The position numbers were made by a program, and so were the translations under genes. Source: Hygrocybe punicea (lineage: Eukaryota; Basidiomycota; Agaricomycetes; Agaricales; Hygrophoraceae). Taken from it: DNA of 64,000 nucleotides. Below the pieces are notes generated by a model that had not been told where the DNA came from, ran no database searches, and saw nothing but the letters and a program-made list of their open reading frames with translations. Positions 31,764-42,990 of the stretch are shown here, in pieces. Location: contig OY744469.1 in assembly GCA_963556145.1 (NCBI GenBank), positions 6,048,767-6,112,766 of the forward strand, read 5' to 3'. Every line of letters starts with the position of its first letter. Position 1 is the stretch's first letter.

Positions 31764-34336
31764 CTATTCAGCAGTGGACCGGCAAAGAGACTTTTGGTCA
31801 AAATAATGAGCTTGTCCAAAAAATGGCCCTGTAGTGCAGATTTGAACACAAGCTTGGTGAGGGTAAGGAGTCCATTGACACCAGATAATCAACCCATAAC
31901 TTCCAACGAATTCTGTCTTCTCATAGAGATCAGGACCAATTATAACCACTTGTTCGCCAAAGGTTGAAACCAGTGGTTGTGCTGGGGGAGCTCCAGGGAA
32001 GAATTCGGATCGATCTGTCGTAGTCACTGGGAACAAGTGGCGAAGAGGAAAATAAAGCCGACTTTGCGCATATCCTACCCTGACAACCACGGAGTCGCTG
32101 ACGGTGGAGGGTTGCTTTGTCAGAATCAGATAGCCAGACTTATCCTCATAACGACCGTTTTGCCAGAGTGAGGCTCTTGTGCCTTTGATATGGACGTCTA
32201 GTCTTCTATTGAGAAGTCTTGAATCAAGTAACCATTCACCTGTAGTTGAATTAATTACAAAAAGCCGGGGAATGTTGCAAACTTGCCGGGCTCAGGCTCC
32301 AGGGTCGGGTACCTGCCATAAGATTCCCCTGGGAGCCAGGAGCTTGGATCCCATGCTGGTTCCAGCTCTGAGCCATTGGACGTTGAGTTAGAGGGCGTCG
32401 ATGGAAGCAGCTGTTCTGACAACTCTTCATTGATGTCCTTGCTTGCCCCCTCTAACTGGAGTGGCGTTCTTGGACGATATTGTGGTGGAGGCTTGGTCCA
32501 TACAGGCAGACCACTTTTAGGAACCCATTTTGCCTTCTGGAGTGGCAACCTAGTGCTTAGAGAATTATGGTGAGAAGTCATGGTCAGAGGAGGTCATGAT
32601 AGCCACATCAAACGTACTATAGCTCAGCAACATCTCCTACTCACAAGTGCAACACGTAATTAATTACTTTCATTCTAGTTTGAACATCGACGAAGGCCTG
32701 GTCATCTACTGTCCGGGTTCCTAAGATGACGCCATGGTGGCCTTTGGCTTCGCCCTTCTGAACTACGACCTCCATGCCTCTGTAAGGATCTGAGCGAGTA
32801 GCCATTCCAAGTCCAACGGCATCGCCAGAGGTTTTCACCCCTGTTATTGTGTCGTTGTGATCTTGTCCCTGGCAGGAGGTTGCTTTGCGATCGGTAGGTT
32901 TCCAGTCGAGGTGCTTTAAATCCACTTGGAACTGCAAAAATATTTATCAATAAATATTCGTTGCTAACAACAACCCAAATTGACCTGCTTGCCTGGCAGC
33001 TCATGCAGTACATCACAAATGGTGTACTCGCGACTGTAAAGAACCGCGTGTTCGGAATCGATTTCCACAATAAACCCTGCTGTTCCTTTGTACTCGCCGT
33101 ATACGACCTCCACGAAGTCCCCAAGGCTTAGCGCCTTGCGAACTTCTCGGGATTCAGCCGACAAGGTCCTAAAGGCATCGGATTCGAAGGCTATGTCACC
33201 ATTTTCAAGGGTCTCAGTGAAATGGCCCATGAGCCCTTGAAATGCACCAGAGGTCACACAAAGTTTGTCGCCGAGGTGCATCTCGGCATTCCAAGCGTGA
33301 ATCACCACCTTGTGTCCACTTTGTTCAAAAAGACCGAGTTCATGGGGTGTGGCGTTAACTCCTTTGTCCAACAGGTCACTGAGAGAAAAATCCTTCTCTA
33401 ACAAACCGTGCTTGTACTGCTCGTGCTTGAATAACCAGCCCTGGTCACACCGCTTTGCCGCATCATCACCAAAGACTCGTTGCACAACCTCCAAATCGAA
33501 TAGAGCTGCTTTGGCGCGCCCTTTCCATTTGCGCTTGCGAACAAATGCGATCCGAGGAACCAAAGCAACCTTGGTGACCCAGGCAGTTTTGTTGACAGTC
33601 AAAACAAACCCCAAATCGTTTTTATAGCAACCACGATTCGCTACTCGCACCCAAGAGCTTTCTGTGATTGAGGCCAAGGGGCCATTCATCTTTAGAAGAG
33701 ACACTCCGTCTTCGGGGGTTACAAAATCAGCATGCGGTTCGCCAGCTCGGGAGTGCACGACTCCACCAATTCCCCGCAGTATGATTTGAATGTCGGTAAG
33801 CGTGGGGGCTTCAACATATACCCAACCTAGAATGGAATCGCGGGTAAAGGCAGAAAGGACCCGAGTATTTGTCCTATGCCTGAGAGCCTTCTGCAAAATG
33901 GAGAGCACTACATCATGCTCACAGCTGCCCTTTGCATATGTTAGTGGGCCGTTTGGGACTCAGGGACTCGAGCTCATTACCATGACTCGCACGTGCCAGA
34001 TACTAGGGTGCTCCGGTGTTACGGTAGGGTGACCAACATCCAAAACGGCCCTGTGTCGACTCTGGATGTCTCTGGCTAGTTGTTGGAGGAGTTCCACGTT
34101 CTGTTCTTGGTCGACATCCTCCCACCGATACGTGTGAGTTGGTTGGTTTGAGTCGACATCCGAGTCTTGAAAAAAGACAACTATAGAAACGAGTGATCAA
34201 ATCAGCGTTAACTTGAACAGCTAGAAGACGAACCAGTGCCACACTCACTTTCAGACTTGGGCTCGTCGCTATTCTCAGCTTTGAGGTCAAAAAATTGGGC
34301 GACATCAAGTTTGGCGCGCTTGGATGGCAGTGACAT
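31764..34336 (-). CDS. Spt5-like protein with NGN-like and several KOW motifs
   Basis: Starting MSLPSKRAKLDVAQFFDLKA at 34336, I join about six exons into roughly 730 residues. Segments: PEHPSIWHVRVM, (intron) HDVVLSILQKALRHRTNTRV, DSILGWVYVEAPTLTDIQII (NGN-like), then KOW-type motifs WVRVANRGCYKNDLGFVL, GDKLCVTSGAFQGLMGHF, GDFVEVVYGEYKGTAGFIVE, GMEVVVQKGEAKGHHGVILG and FGEQVVIIGPDLYEKTEFVG. WLLDSRLLNRRLDVHIKGTR precedes the last. Spt5 with Spt4 is a transcription elongation clamp on RNA polymerase II. This copy lacks a recognisable C-terminal repeat domain, so it resembles the diverged Spt5-like multicopy proteins of Agaricomycete repeat regions rather than the housekeeping gene. No stop was seen in the exons. 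Confidence 0.75.
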
Positions 34337-34559
34337 ATTGAAGCTACCGTAATACAGTCAGTACTCTATGTTGTTTACACCAGAAAGATCTATTTCGGGT
34401 CTACAGCAACGGCAACAGGAATGAAAGCAAGCTGTGCCTAGGTGGACTACATAGCTCCGACGCTTTGGAAGTTGCCGCATTTGCGATCACGGGACCAATA
34501 CACCAAAGCGATGCGTCCACCGTGACGCGGGCTAGCCCTTCCACCCACAGGCAGAGGTA
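34337..34559. other. intergenic
   Basis: Upstream of the Spt5-like gene. GACGCTTTGGAAGTTGCCGC at 34457 resembles GACGCTTCGGAAGTTGCCG in the foldback at 38419, perhaps a shared promoter-type sequence. Confidence 0.4.
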
Positions 34560-35175
34560 GTCAACAGCCAACCGTGGTAGCCTGATTGCCATAGCGCGCC
34601 CTGCTGAGCTGAGAAGGCTGCCACAAGGTTCGCCTACTGTTTCCTTGTGATAAACCTGGAAACCACTTGCTTTTTAAACCCCTAGCTAAGGCCCCTTGCC
34701 TTTCCAATTGCTCACTTATTGCCTTCGTTTAAGAGCCCCATAGCACACCACGTACCCAACCGCCACCTGTGGTAGCTTGATCGCCATAGCGCACCCCGCT
34801 GAGCTGAGAAGGCTGCCATCAGGCCGGCCTAGGTTTTCTTTGTCATGAGCCTGATGCTCAGACCCTCACCTTTCCGTCTGCAGTAGCCAGCTCATGGCCC
34901 CTGTTTGAAAGCTCACTAGCAAGCCGTGTACCCCAACTGCCTCCTGTGGCCATAGCGCACCCTGCCGAGCTGGGAAGGCTGCCACCGGGCCGGCCTAAGT
35001 TTTCATCATGATGAGCCTTATGCTCAGACCCCTGGCCCTTCCATCTGCAGTAGCCAGCTTGTGGCCCTTGGTTGAAAGCCTCCAGCGCGCCGTGTGCCGC
35101 AACCGCCACTCGCGGTGGCTTGGTCTTCATGGCTCGTGGAAGGCTGCCACCGGGTTGGCCTAAGTTTCGCAGCGT
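34560..35175 (+). repeat. tandem repeat of 165-195-bp units, about four copies
   Basis: GAAGGCTGCCA recurs at about 34611, 34808, 34973 and 35138. Each unit also carries CATAGCGCRCCCYGC, GGCCGGCCTARGTTTTC and CAGTAGCCAGC words. No coding sense. Confidence 0.8.
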
Positions 35176-35950
35176 GGTGTTTGTGCGAGGAAACCTAGCC
35201 TCTCCTTCTGCAGAACTCTTTCTGCAGGTATCTGTTTTCCTGTTTGCCAGGGTGGGCACGGGCCACTGGCTTCACTCCTATGCAAGCAGTAGCAATTCAA
35301 TTTTTGCAAGGGGAATGGAGATAAGGCAGTTAGGTTAGCCACAACCCAAGTGGAAGAGGGTTTTTAGCCTGGAGAATATGCCTGAGCTACCCAAGAAGCA
35401 GGCTATGAGATCTCTCTTAACTGGCGGAATTTTCATTATATCCCAAGCAGCCACTGCCATATAATAGTGACTTTTATACCGATCCCGACTTAGTTTGCAA
35501 TTCCCCCAGGTAATTAGTCCCCAGCTCGGAAAATAGGATTGTAGCATTGAAAAAACAAGACAGGCTGAGTAAAGTTTATAAAATTATGAAGCTGCACCCC
35601 CAGGCCACAAGGTCACACTTATTACAACATACGGCCGCCCTATTTGCCAGCCATGCCTAGCCTTAGGTCCACACTACCAAGTCATGTCAGTATAAGCTGC
35701 TCACACCTAAACTTTGTACACCTGTCATTCTGTATAGAAACATGCCATGCCTCATATCCTTCAGCCCAGACTGGGTCACCGCCGATCCGGATGCTCTTGG
35801 CTAAGAGACCTGGAAAACTGCTGCCAAACCATGGGCAGTGGCCCACGATCGTTTGGATAGAGTCGCGTATCTGAAATGTGTCAGTAACTCAATGGGTCTC
35901 TTTGCTTAGAAAAAAACCTTATGAGGGAGGCTGCAAAAGCCATTCCACCA
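35176..35950. other. intergenic, no gene recognised
   Basis: Short frames only; possible 3' flank of the minus-strand gene that follows. Confidence 0.4.
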
Positions 35951-37791
35951 TGGGAATAGGGCTTATCCCTTTCGATTAACCCGTCAAATTGGCATGTGAG
36001 GAGGCCTATACTCATAGCCCTGACACCACAGTGCCCGAAGGGCAGGATCACGCCCTGCAATTGTGATGCTACAGCTGAGATGCCAGGTGGTTGGTATGGA
36101 ACAATACCTTTTCGTCCACGGTGTCCACAAAAGAGTACTTATCGCCATCGGCAAGAATGAATCGGGCGCGTTCATTTGCGCCAGCATAATCGCGAGTAAT
36201 TTATAACCTGTAGTAATCAGAAAAAGTGAGTTGAGGGGATCGGTTCGATATTACCGCTTGCAGGACACGGTCATATCTGACAACGACTTGAGTACCTTCA
36301 ATGTTGAAGGCTGTAGAAAGTATAAATCAGCTGTTCTGTGCATACGTACCGCAAAACTAGACATACCCGTCTCCACTACAAGCTTTTCTTTTTTCACGGC
36401 GTAGTCGTATGCCGCCGATGCAACAGTCTTTCGGATTTTCAGGTCCGGCCCATATGGGTGGTTGGCGGCCTGGACTATGAGGAATTTTAGATGAGACTTG
36501 GCCACTTGGATGCATGTGTGTAGGTTTGGAGCGTGAGTCTTTAGGAAGGACATGGGGTAGCGGTCTGAACAATTCAAGGCTACGTAGAGGGGGTCTTTTT
36601 TGCTTTTCTTGCTGGTCCTGAATCCGGGTTCACCTGACAAGACTAGTTCAGTCGTTGAGTCAGACCTAGTGCGTTTGGCAGGTCCAGAAGGGGTGGGCAT
36701 CGGTGTAGAACCGGGACCGGGAAGGTGTGGCAGTAAGGCTAAAGGTTGTTCGGTTGCTACTGGACTTGGTGGGGGGGTATCTTTCTTCAAGTGAACCCTG
36801 GAGTCGCCGGCATGGTACTGCAAAATTTTGAGCATTAACCAACTCAAGGCCAGAAAACTTACAATGTAGAGGTAAACATTCAGCTCCTGAATAAGTGATT
36901 GCTTTCGGACCATGGTCTGGGTGCGGATTCATCACGTTACGTCTTTACAATAAAGGGCATGCATACTCACCGGAGACTCGGTGTCGTGTGGGTTTAGAAA
37001 CAAGTCTTCATGGTTGGCAGGCCTATCATGATATGGCCTAAACCGACCTAAGTAGGGCAATTTAGTCGGCACAAAATTAGGCTGGGGCAATGGATTAATC
37101 ACCCAGAGATTCAACCGTGTGAATTGGTGGACTTACACTGATGCCTGAACGAAGCTAGCCACACTTCTAATGAGACTAATTTCCATCCTCAAGGAAGAAG
37201 TGACTTACAAAAAGAGGCCAAACCTCATCATGATAGCAAATGTACCCTAGAAATTTATGCTTTACCAAGGACTCCATGATCTGAAAACATTCTTTCTTCC
37301 ATTGTAGTTCGGTAGGCGATGAGTAACGTACATAAGTTCCTGGATAAGACTATGACAGGGGGAGATGCTCAGGTTCTGCTTGGCGAAGCTGAATGAACAC
37401 AACTTACTGCAAGCGCCCAAACATTCTCTTCAGAATCTAGTGCATATCCAGTCGTATAGGCTTGGGAGTCTGCCGTAACATCCTGAAACGGTCAGTTAGG
37501 TAGAAGTAGTTTAACGAACGCTTACCGGTTCCAGTAGGCAATCTGCTTCTGGCACCGGCTCAGCTTGAAGCAGAGGTGCAAAAGCTAACGGTAGATTGCT
37601 GTCATTGAGGGTCAAGAGTGCTTGGAAGATGTCGGTGCTGAGATCCAGGCCTGTGTTAGTAGCGGCGACATTTCCCGGAGCTGAAGGATTAGAACCGAAA
37701 GTCTCGAGGGCCCATTGCTCGCCCAGTTGTGAAGGAGGATAACTAGCGATTTCTTCTAGTTCAACTGAAGTGGGCGTGAATTCGTACGACA
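35951..37791 (-). CDS. unrecognised multi-exon protein
   Basis: Probable start MSYEFTPTSVELEEIASYPP at 37791, then ALETFGSNPSAPGNVAATNT and LLQAEPVPEADCLLEP, a splice to DVTADSQAYTTGYALDSEEN, further short exons, a large exon (36251-36850) with P/T-rich SPVATEQPLALLPHLPGPGS and an ordered block LKFLIVQAANHPYGPDLKIR then KTVASAAYDYAVKKEKLVVE. A later exon reads ERARFILADGDKYSFVDTVD and GVILPFGHCGVRAMSIGLLT. Introns look GT-AG. The C-terminal block recalls DUF6532-like proteins of the same fungi, but I am not sure. Exon edges are approximate. Confidence 0.4.
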
Positions 37792-38253
37792 TATTTGCAT
37801 GCAATTTGGATGCAGGGAGAAGATATGAACGGATATAGTAAATTTCCTTGAAGTATTTTACATACATTTTACATACACTTGCTGGCGACATGTTGGCAAA
37901 GACCTCATTGCAGATTCAATTGCTCCACTACTTCGTGCTTTGCCGTTGCTTGCCGCCGGTTGCCGTCAGTTGCCAGAAACAAGAACCGGGTTAGTGAAAC
38001 AGTAATACATTTCTACGAACCTTGGTCCTGAAAGTGGCTGGGTGCCATTCGTGCGGTTTACAACATAAGAAAGGGAGCCAACTACTTGACTGTTCCAACA
38101 ACATCAAAATATTCATGTATCCCTGAGATGGTCTAGGCATCACAATTCATACATACGAGTTGGTCTACAAGCCCATGAGCAGCAGGTAATGAGGCCTTGA
38201 CCAGATGCAGTGCGCAGGTCCGTCAATATTTTTTCATTGCTGGCCGGCACTTG

Positions 38254-38673
38254 CTTTGAGCCCTTGGCAGTTTTCGACCACAACCAACTGCAAACATCAA
38301 CATTGAACTTTTCTACTGCAACGGTTTGTTACTTAGGACTACTACAATACGAGGGAAGACGCTCTCGGTTCATGGTAAAGGGAGAAAAGCCGAAAGAGCA
38401 GAGTACGAAGATAACCTCGACGCTTCGGAAGTTGCCGTGACAAAATATAAATAGCCTTGCCGCGAATCGGACTGGCCAAACCGTTTGTCGCGGCAACTTC
38501 CGAAGCGTCGAGGCTATCTTCGTACTCCGCTCTTTAGGCTTTTCCCCCTTTACCATGTCTAACTGAGCGTTTTCCCAGTATTGCAGTAGTCCTAAGTAGC
38601 AAACCATTGATATTGCAATAGAAAAGTTCTGTTGCAGTTGGTTGTGGTCGAAAACTGCCAAGGGCTCAAAGTC
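38254..38673. repeat. foldback: 190-bp arms around a 43-bp loop
   Basis: Left arm 38254-38443 and right arm 38487-38673 are inverted copies (TTTGAGCCCTTGGCAGTTTT against its complement) with scattered substitutions and small indels. Both arms keep the same reading frame in the arm direction (EPLAVFDHNQLQ, then MVKGEKPKE and LRKLP). The 158-codon minus-strand frame through the loop is a consequence of the palindrome. Confidence 0.88.
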
Positions 38674-39169
38674 AAGGCCCGGCTGCGGTCTATCACAAAT
38701 GTTGGAGCACATCAGGAGTCGTTCAGAATCCAGTCCAATGTTTTCTGAGTACAGGCAGACTCTTGCAAATACCTTTTTGGCTCGGGCTTCCAACACCAAA
38801 AACAAAAGGTAGTACTAATTCCATTATTATCCTGAAGGGCTTTACTTATTATTTGTCCAGTCGATCCATCGCTTTCAAATTTGTTCCCCGTTCCGGGGAT
38901 GTAAATTGATGAAGAATCTGTCAATATGCTGAGCGCTGAGCTGGGGTTACTAAAGATTTTGTATTTGTGTACACTTTCCTAGTAAAGTTCAAACAGTGCC
39001 ACTACCGGTACTATATCCATTGTAATCATATATATAATTTCGAAAGAAGATTAGAACAAATCTAAGTATTCCTTGCTAGCCGTTTTTGTGTCGCTCATCA
39101 TCTACTAGTATGCCGCTTTGGTCGTGACCGGTGGGCATGGGGCAAACACCACCCACCAACCACTGTTCG
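38674..39169. other. intergenic, no gene seen
   Basis: No recognisable gene or repeat beyond the end of the foldback. Confidence 0.4.
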
Positions 39170-39223
39170 ACCTCGCGACATCCTGTGCCAGTCAATTGAC
39201 ACGGCGACGGTTGTGCGCAAGGT
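39170..39223 (+). repeat. 54-bp palindrome, isolated copy
   Basis: Ends ACCTCGCGA and TGCGCAAGGT, centre CAGTCAATTGACACGG. The only copy in the middle of the window. Confidence 0.88.
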
Positions 39224-39778
39224 GGAATTTAATGGTTGGATGGCGATGCACCTGTCTTCCCCCGGTTTGTTGCCTTCGTTGCATTGGAGGAGGGAGGGTG
39301 GGGTATGGTGGGGTAACATAGAACACCGATGAATAGGGAGAATGGAAGTTAAGAGGGGGGACTCACTTGCGTTCCCACCATCTGGGTCACCGTCCACCCT
39401 GTCGTTGATGTCATTATCATCCCTCAGGTTGTTGCCACGGCGCTCAGGCTGTAGGCGAAGGTCCGTTAATATGAGTTGTAAACTGCAAGCATGCATCATG
39501 CGCAGGTTAAAAATGCTTCCACCCCGCAGTCCACATCGGACGCAGTGGGTGGGTATGAAAAAGCAGAAGGGAGCCACGATTGAGCTACTTATATATCTGT
39601 ACAAACCGATCAACGGCGCGTGACACGACAGCGCGGACTAAGTCACATGATCTGTCGGATGATCCCAAAGCGCCGAGCCTAATTTTGTACCTGTTTGACT
39701 TGATAACTCTTTCTTCTCCACCACGCCTAATTTTCCCAATAAGCCAATTACCACACTCTTCATCGGTTTTGGCAGCAT
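39224..39778. other. intergenic, no gene recognised
   Basis: Open frames here (plus and minus) are short and not like known proteins; probable promoter region of the TET/JBP-like gene. Confidence 0.4.
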
Positions 39779-41164
39779 ATGGAGGAGTTAGACTCTGAAG
39801 CTGGTGGGGCTAGTGCTGACTGTGATACTTATGATATGTCCCAGTTGATGGAGTGGGATGAGACCAGAATCAATATGTTTGGTACCCAGAATCTTGTGGA
39901 CGACAATTTGACGGAGGGAGAGGAGGAGGAGGAGGCTAGGGGGGAACCACCAAAAAAAAGAGCCCGTTGTAATAGAAAGTAAGAAGGCTGGTTATAGTAC
40001 CAATTTTTCAGCATAAAATGTTTGATTCTAGCCAGGTTCGCGGTAATCGCGGTAATGAGGGTATGGAACACAAGCTCCGCAAAAGCTTAGAGCGAGAGAT
40101 GAAGAACCTTGTGAGAAAGGCCGGCGACAACTCAGGTGAGCTAGGTTACATATAGCTCGTATATTTAGGTTGAACAGGAACTTTAGTCACCTTCCAGTCG
40201 TTTGATTTTGAGAAGGCGGTCCTTTCTCCTTCTGATAGCTTCTTGGTGCCTCTTACAGATGCCGGAATACATCCTGAGCCTTTATGCGAGTGGTTAGATA
40301 ACCAACCACAAATTGCTAAGAGTGCGGACGGACAAGCCATAGTGCTGCACTTGCCTGAAGGGTTGGGGAAACGCGGCCATGTAAGTCAGCAAATTGATCA
40401 GTAACACCTATCTTTTTCAACGTCACCCAGGAATTCTTATACCAGGCGGTGGAACAGTTCGGAAGAGCAGTGGATCCGAAAATACCTAAAAACGCAGCCG
40501 ACAAGAACAAGCGCGATAAAAAAGATTCATATATATAAAAAAAGGGTGAAATGACTGGAATCGTCAAGTTGGTCTCAGGTTGGCATGGAATTGGGCACAA
40601 GGTGAGATCGTTGAGAAGACTGAGGTTACGCTGAATTTAATGATGTACATCGCATAGCATGAACCTATCGTCGCATCCGGGGACATGATCAAGAGTGGGA
40701 AACGGTTTTCACTGGCCATGAACCTCAAGCGCGCTTTCTGTTTGGCATCGCATAGACTCAATGCCATTCTCAAGCATCTCGATCTACCTCAGTACGAAGC
40801 CTTGACAAAATTGAGAAAGGCAGTTCACGAGAAATATGCTTTCGCTCAAGCTCTGGATTCAATTAACCCCTCATTGATGGAGGGTATGGCGATCATGTTC
40901 AACAGGCAAACCTGCTTGCATGCGGACACCACTGATCCCGAAAGAGCCTGGGTTCCCCTGATGGTTCTAGGTCGGTGCAAAAAAGTATATATGTGGATCC
41001 CGCGATTAAACCTCAGGCTGGCATACGAGCCTGGAGCGATAGTTTACATTCGTGGACACATTCTTCCTCATGAGGTTGAGGTCTGGGAGGGGGGGCAACA
41101 AGTTTCTGTGGTTTATTTTATGCACCAGTCGCTTTGGGATGAGTTTGGGATGAGCTGCCCTTGA
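39779..41164 (+). pseudogene. TET/JBP-like 2-oxoglutarate/Fe(II) dioxygenase, one stop and a missing arginine
   Basis: Exons 39779-39978, 40032-40135, 40178-40380, 40431-40600 and 40658-41164 join in frame. The acidic N-terminus (YDMSQLMEWDETRINMFGTQ) and KKRARCN are followed by FQSFDFEKAVLSPSDSFLVP, KLVSGWHGIGHK and the dioxygenase core: LASHRLNAILKHLDL, MAIMFNRQTCLHADTTDPER (H-x-D iron ligands), GAIVYIRGHILPHEVEVWEG (distal His). TET/JBP enzymes oxidise methylcytosine or thymine, and fungal ones are often linked to KDZ transposons. Exon 4 holds one in-frame TAA at 40536 after KKDSYI. In the EGGQRVS motif I expect, the 2-oxoglutarate-binding arginine is glutamine (EGGQQVS). Probably inactive, though the reading frame is otherwise complete. 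Confidence 0.75.
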
Positions 41165-41665
41165 ATTATTCCACAGCATCTTTTTTTCTACTTTCAATAT
41201 GCTCCCACAATTATGAATATGTCCGTCTCTACCTTGGGTATTGAGGCGTTCAAAGTGTTACAGCTGTGTGTCCTATTATGTGACTGTGCCAGCGGAGTCC
41301 ATGTATGTCACCGTTAATATTTTGTTTCTTCCTCAGTATCATTTATTGACCGTAACACCCTGCCTTTGAGAAATTTAATTCAGAACTGCAGGATTGCAGA
41401 ACAAACTGTTGGCGTCTTATTATTCTGTGTGCCAGAGAATTTTGTCGTGTGACCAACCAGTCAACCTGCGATCGGCTCAGGATCGAGGATTCCAGCCATC
41501 TCCTGTCTCCGTACCCGTACATTATCCTGATAGCGTTCGAAGTTCACTGCAGACTATTACATAATGGGTGCATTTCATTTCGCATTAATATTGTCTTGCT
41601 GCTCGCAGCCTTCTTACACGCCTTCACCAGACCCAAAGACAACTTCAACTTCATCTGCAACTGAA
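41165..41665. other. intergenic
   Basis: 3' flank of the TET/JBP-like gene and 5' flank of the antiporter remnant. No other gene seen. Confidence 0.4.
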
Positions 41666-42692
41666 ATGCCCATCATCCCTAGTCAGCGCCCGACTCAGGA
41701 CATCAGAGTACTGCCAGATTCTGTTTTGCCTACTATTCATTCAAGAGATACCACGAACGACCTCAATCGGACGGGTTCTCGCGTTCGTAACATTCGCAAG
41801 ATTACGATAATGTGTACACCCGAACGACCTGTCGGTCCTGCACCTCCTTGGTTGGAGAGTATCAAGTTGGGGATGTGTTTCTTCACTGGAGGCACCCGGT
41901 TTTCAGAGCAGGGTTTTGGTGCCGGTCAGTTCAAACCACTTTTTGCGATGATATAGTTTGATGGTCATCGTTTGCAGGTGCGACACAGCTCAACTCATCA
42001 TTGTTGACTGTCAGTGTCATTGCAGTGCTTCTGCCAGCTGCATTCCATTTTGCCGTCTCGCCTGGATCTACAGCTGCCACAAAAACTGAAGACTCCGAAA
42101 TCTTGAAACTAAGTCATTAACCTCACAACCCCGTCTCCCCCTTTTACTGATGCCCCATATTCAGGTCGCAATAATTTTGCTCTTCAGTTGCGAAATTACT
42201 TCCTTATCCTTCTTACAGGAACTCATTGATCCTTTTCACTAGTCTATGGCTCATATCTGTTCTTCCAACTTCAAACCCACTCGACCTATACGATGGCAGC
42301 GATATTTTCAAATCCACCAAATATCCACCAAAACCACTGGGGAAACACAAGATCAAGGATGGAATAACATCCCTCATGCACACAGTCACTGGTCGCTCTC
42401 GCTCAACAACTGGTGGGACGGCAACAGCAACTGATGAGGAGGCTGCGCCAAACTTGGACAACATTTCGAAACCGGAGGCACTGAAACGAAGTCTAGTGAT
42501 GTGCATCATCTTATTAGTTGTCGTTACTGCGGTAAGTCTTTTTGTGAGTTGTGTTACGGCTCATTGAAAGTCCATGCGCAGCTCGTTGCTGTAACGGCTG
42601 AATTTCTTGTCGATTCCATCGATGGTCTTACCCAAAGCAGTAAAATCAGCAAGGAATTTGTCGGTGTAATATTGCTGCCAAAAAATCACAAT
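41666..42692 (+). pseudogene. vacuolar Ca2+/H+ antiporter (CAX/VCX1-type) remnant
   Basis: The N-terminal cytosolic part (MPIIPSQRPTQDIRVLPDSV, PERPVGPAPPWLESIK) is followed directly by GMCFFTGGTRFSEQGFGAG. After an intron come TQLNSSLLTVSVIAVLLPAA, SEILKLSH, VAIILLF, DGSDIFKSTKYPP, EALKRSLVMCIILLVVVTA and VTAEFLVDSIDGLTQS, ISKEFVGVILLP. These are CAX-family signatures in order. The first membrane helices that should stand between ESIK and GMCFF are missing, and the second half after GVILLP is gone, because copia sequence begins at 42693. The donor after KLSH also looks lost. A functional vacuolar calcium exchanger would need both halves, so this is a dead fragment. Confidence 0.85.
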
Positions 42693-42977
42693 TGTTAGTT
42701 TAGCAATTGACTAGATTTACAACGAACAAGGTAAACTAGGTAGTACAGGTAAGTACAATATATATGATAGTTAGATGATAACTCACCTCAGCGTATCGCT
42801 CAGGAGAGAGACGCTGAGGTGACACACATAAAGAGGAAAGTTAATATACAACTACCAGCACTCACAGCGCTGAGATATACAAGAAAGGAAACACAATTGT
42901 TTAGAAACAATAGGAGTGGCAGGGCAGATACTAACGAATATAGAAACACTCGGGGCAGCGCTTGCCGCCCTCCAACA
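42693..42977 (-). repeat. copia 3' LTR, 285 bp
   Basis: On the minus strand it begins TGTTGGAGGGCGGC and ends CTAACA, the TG...CA form of LTRs. It directly follows the polypurine tract. Confidence 0.82.
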
Positions 42978-42990
42978 CTCCCCTTCAAGC

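Noticed and set aside
38329..38805. 158-codon minus-strand frame
   Set aside because: It crosses the loop of a foldback and reads both arms, so its second half is the antisense of the first.
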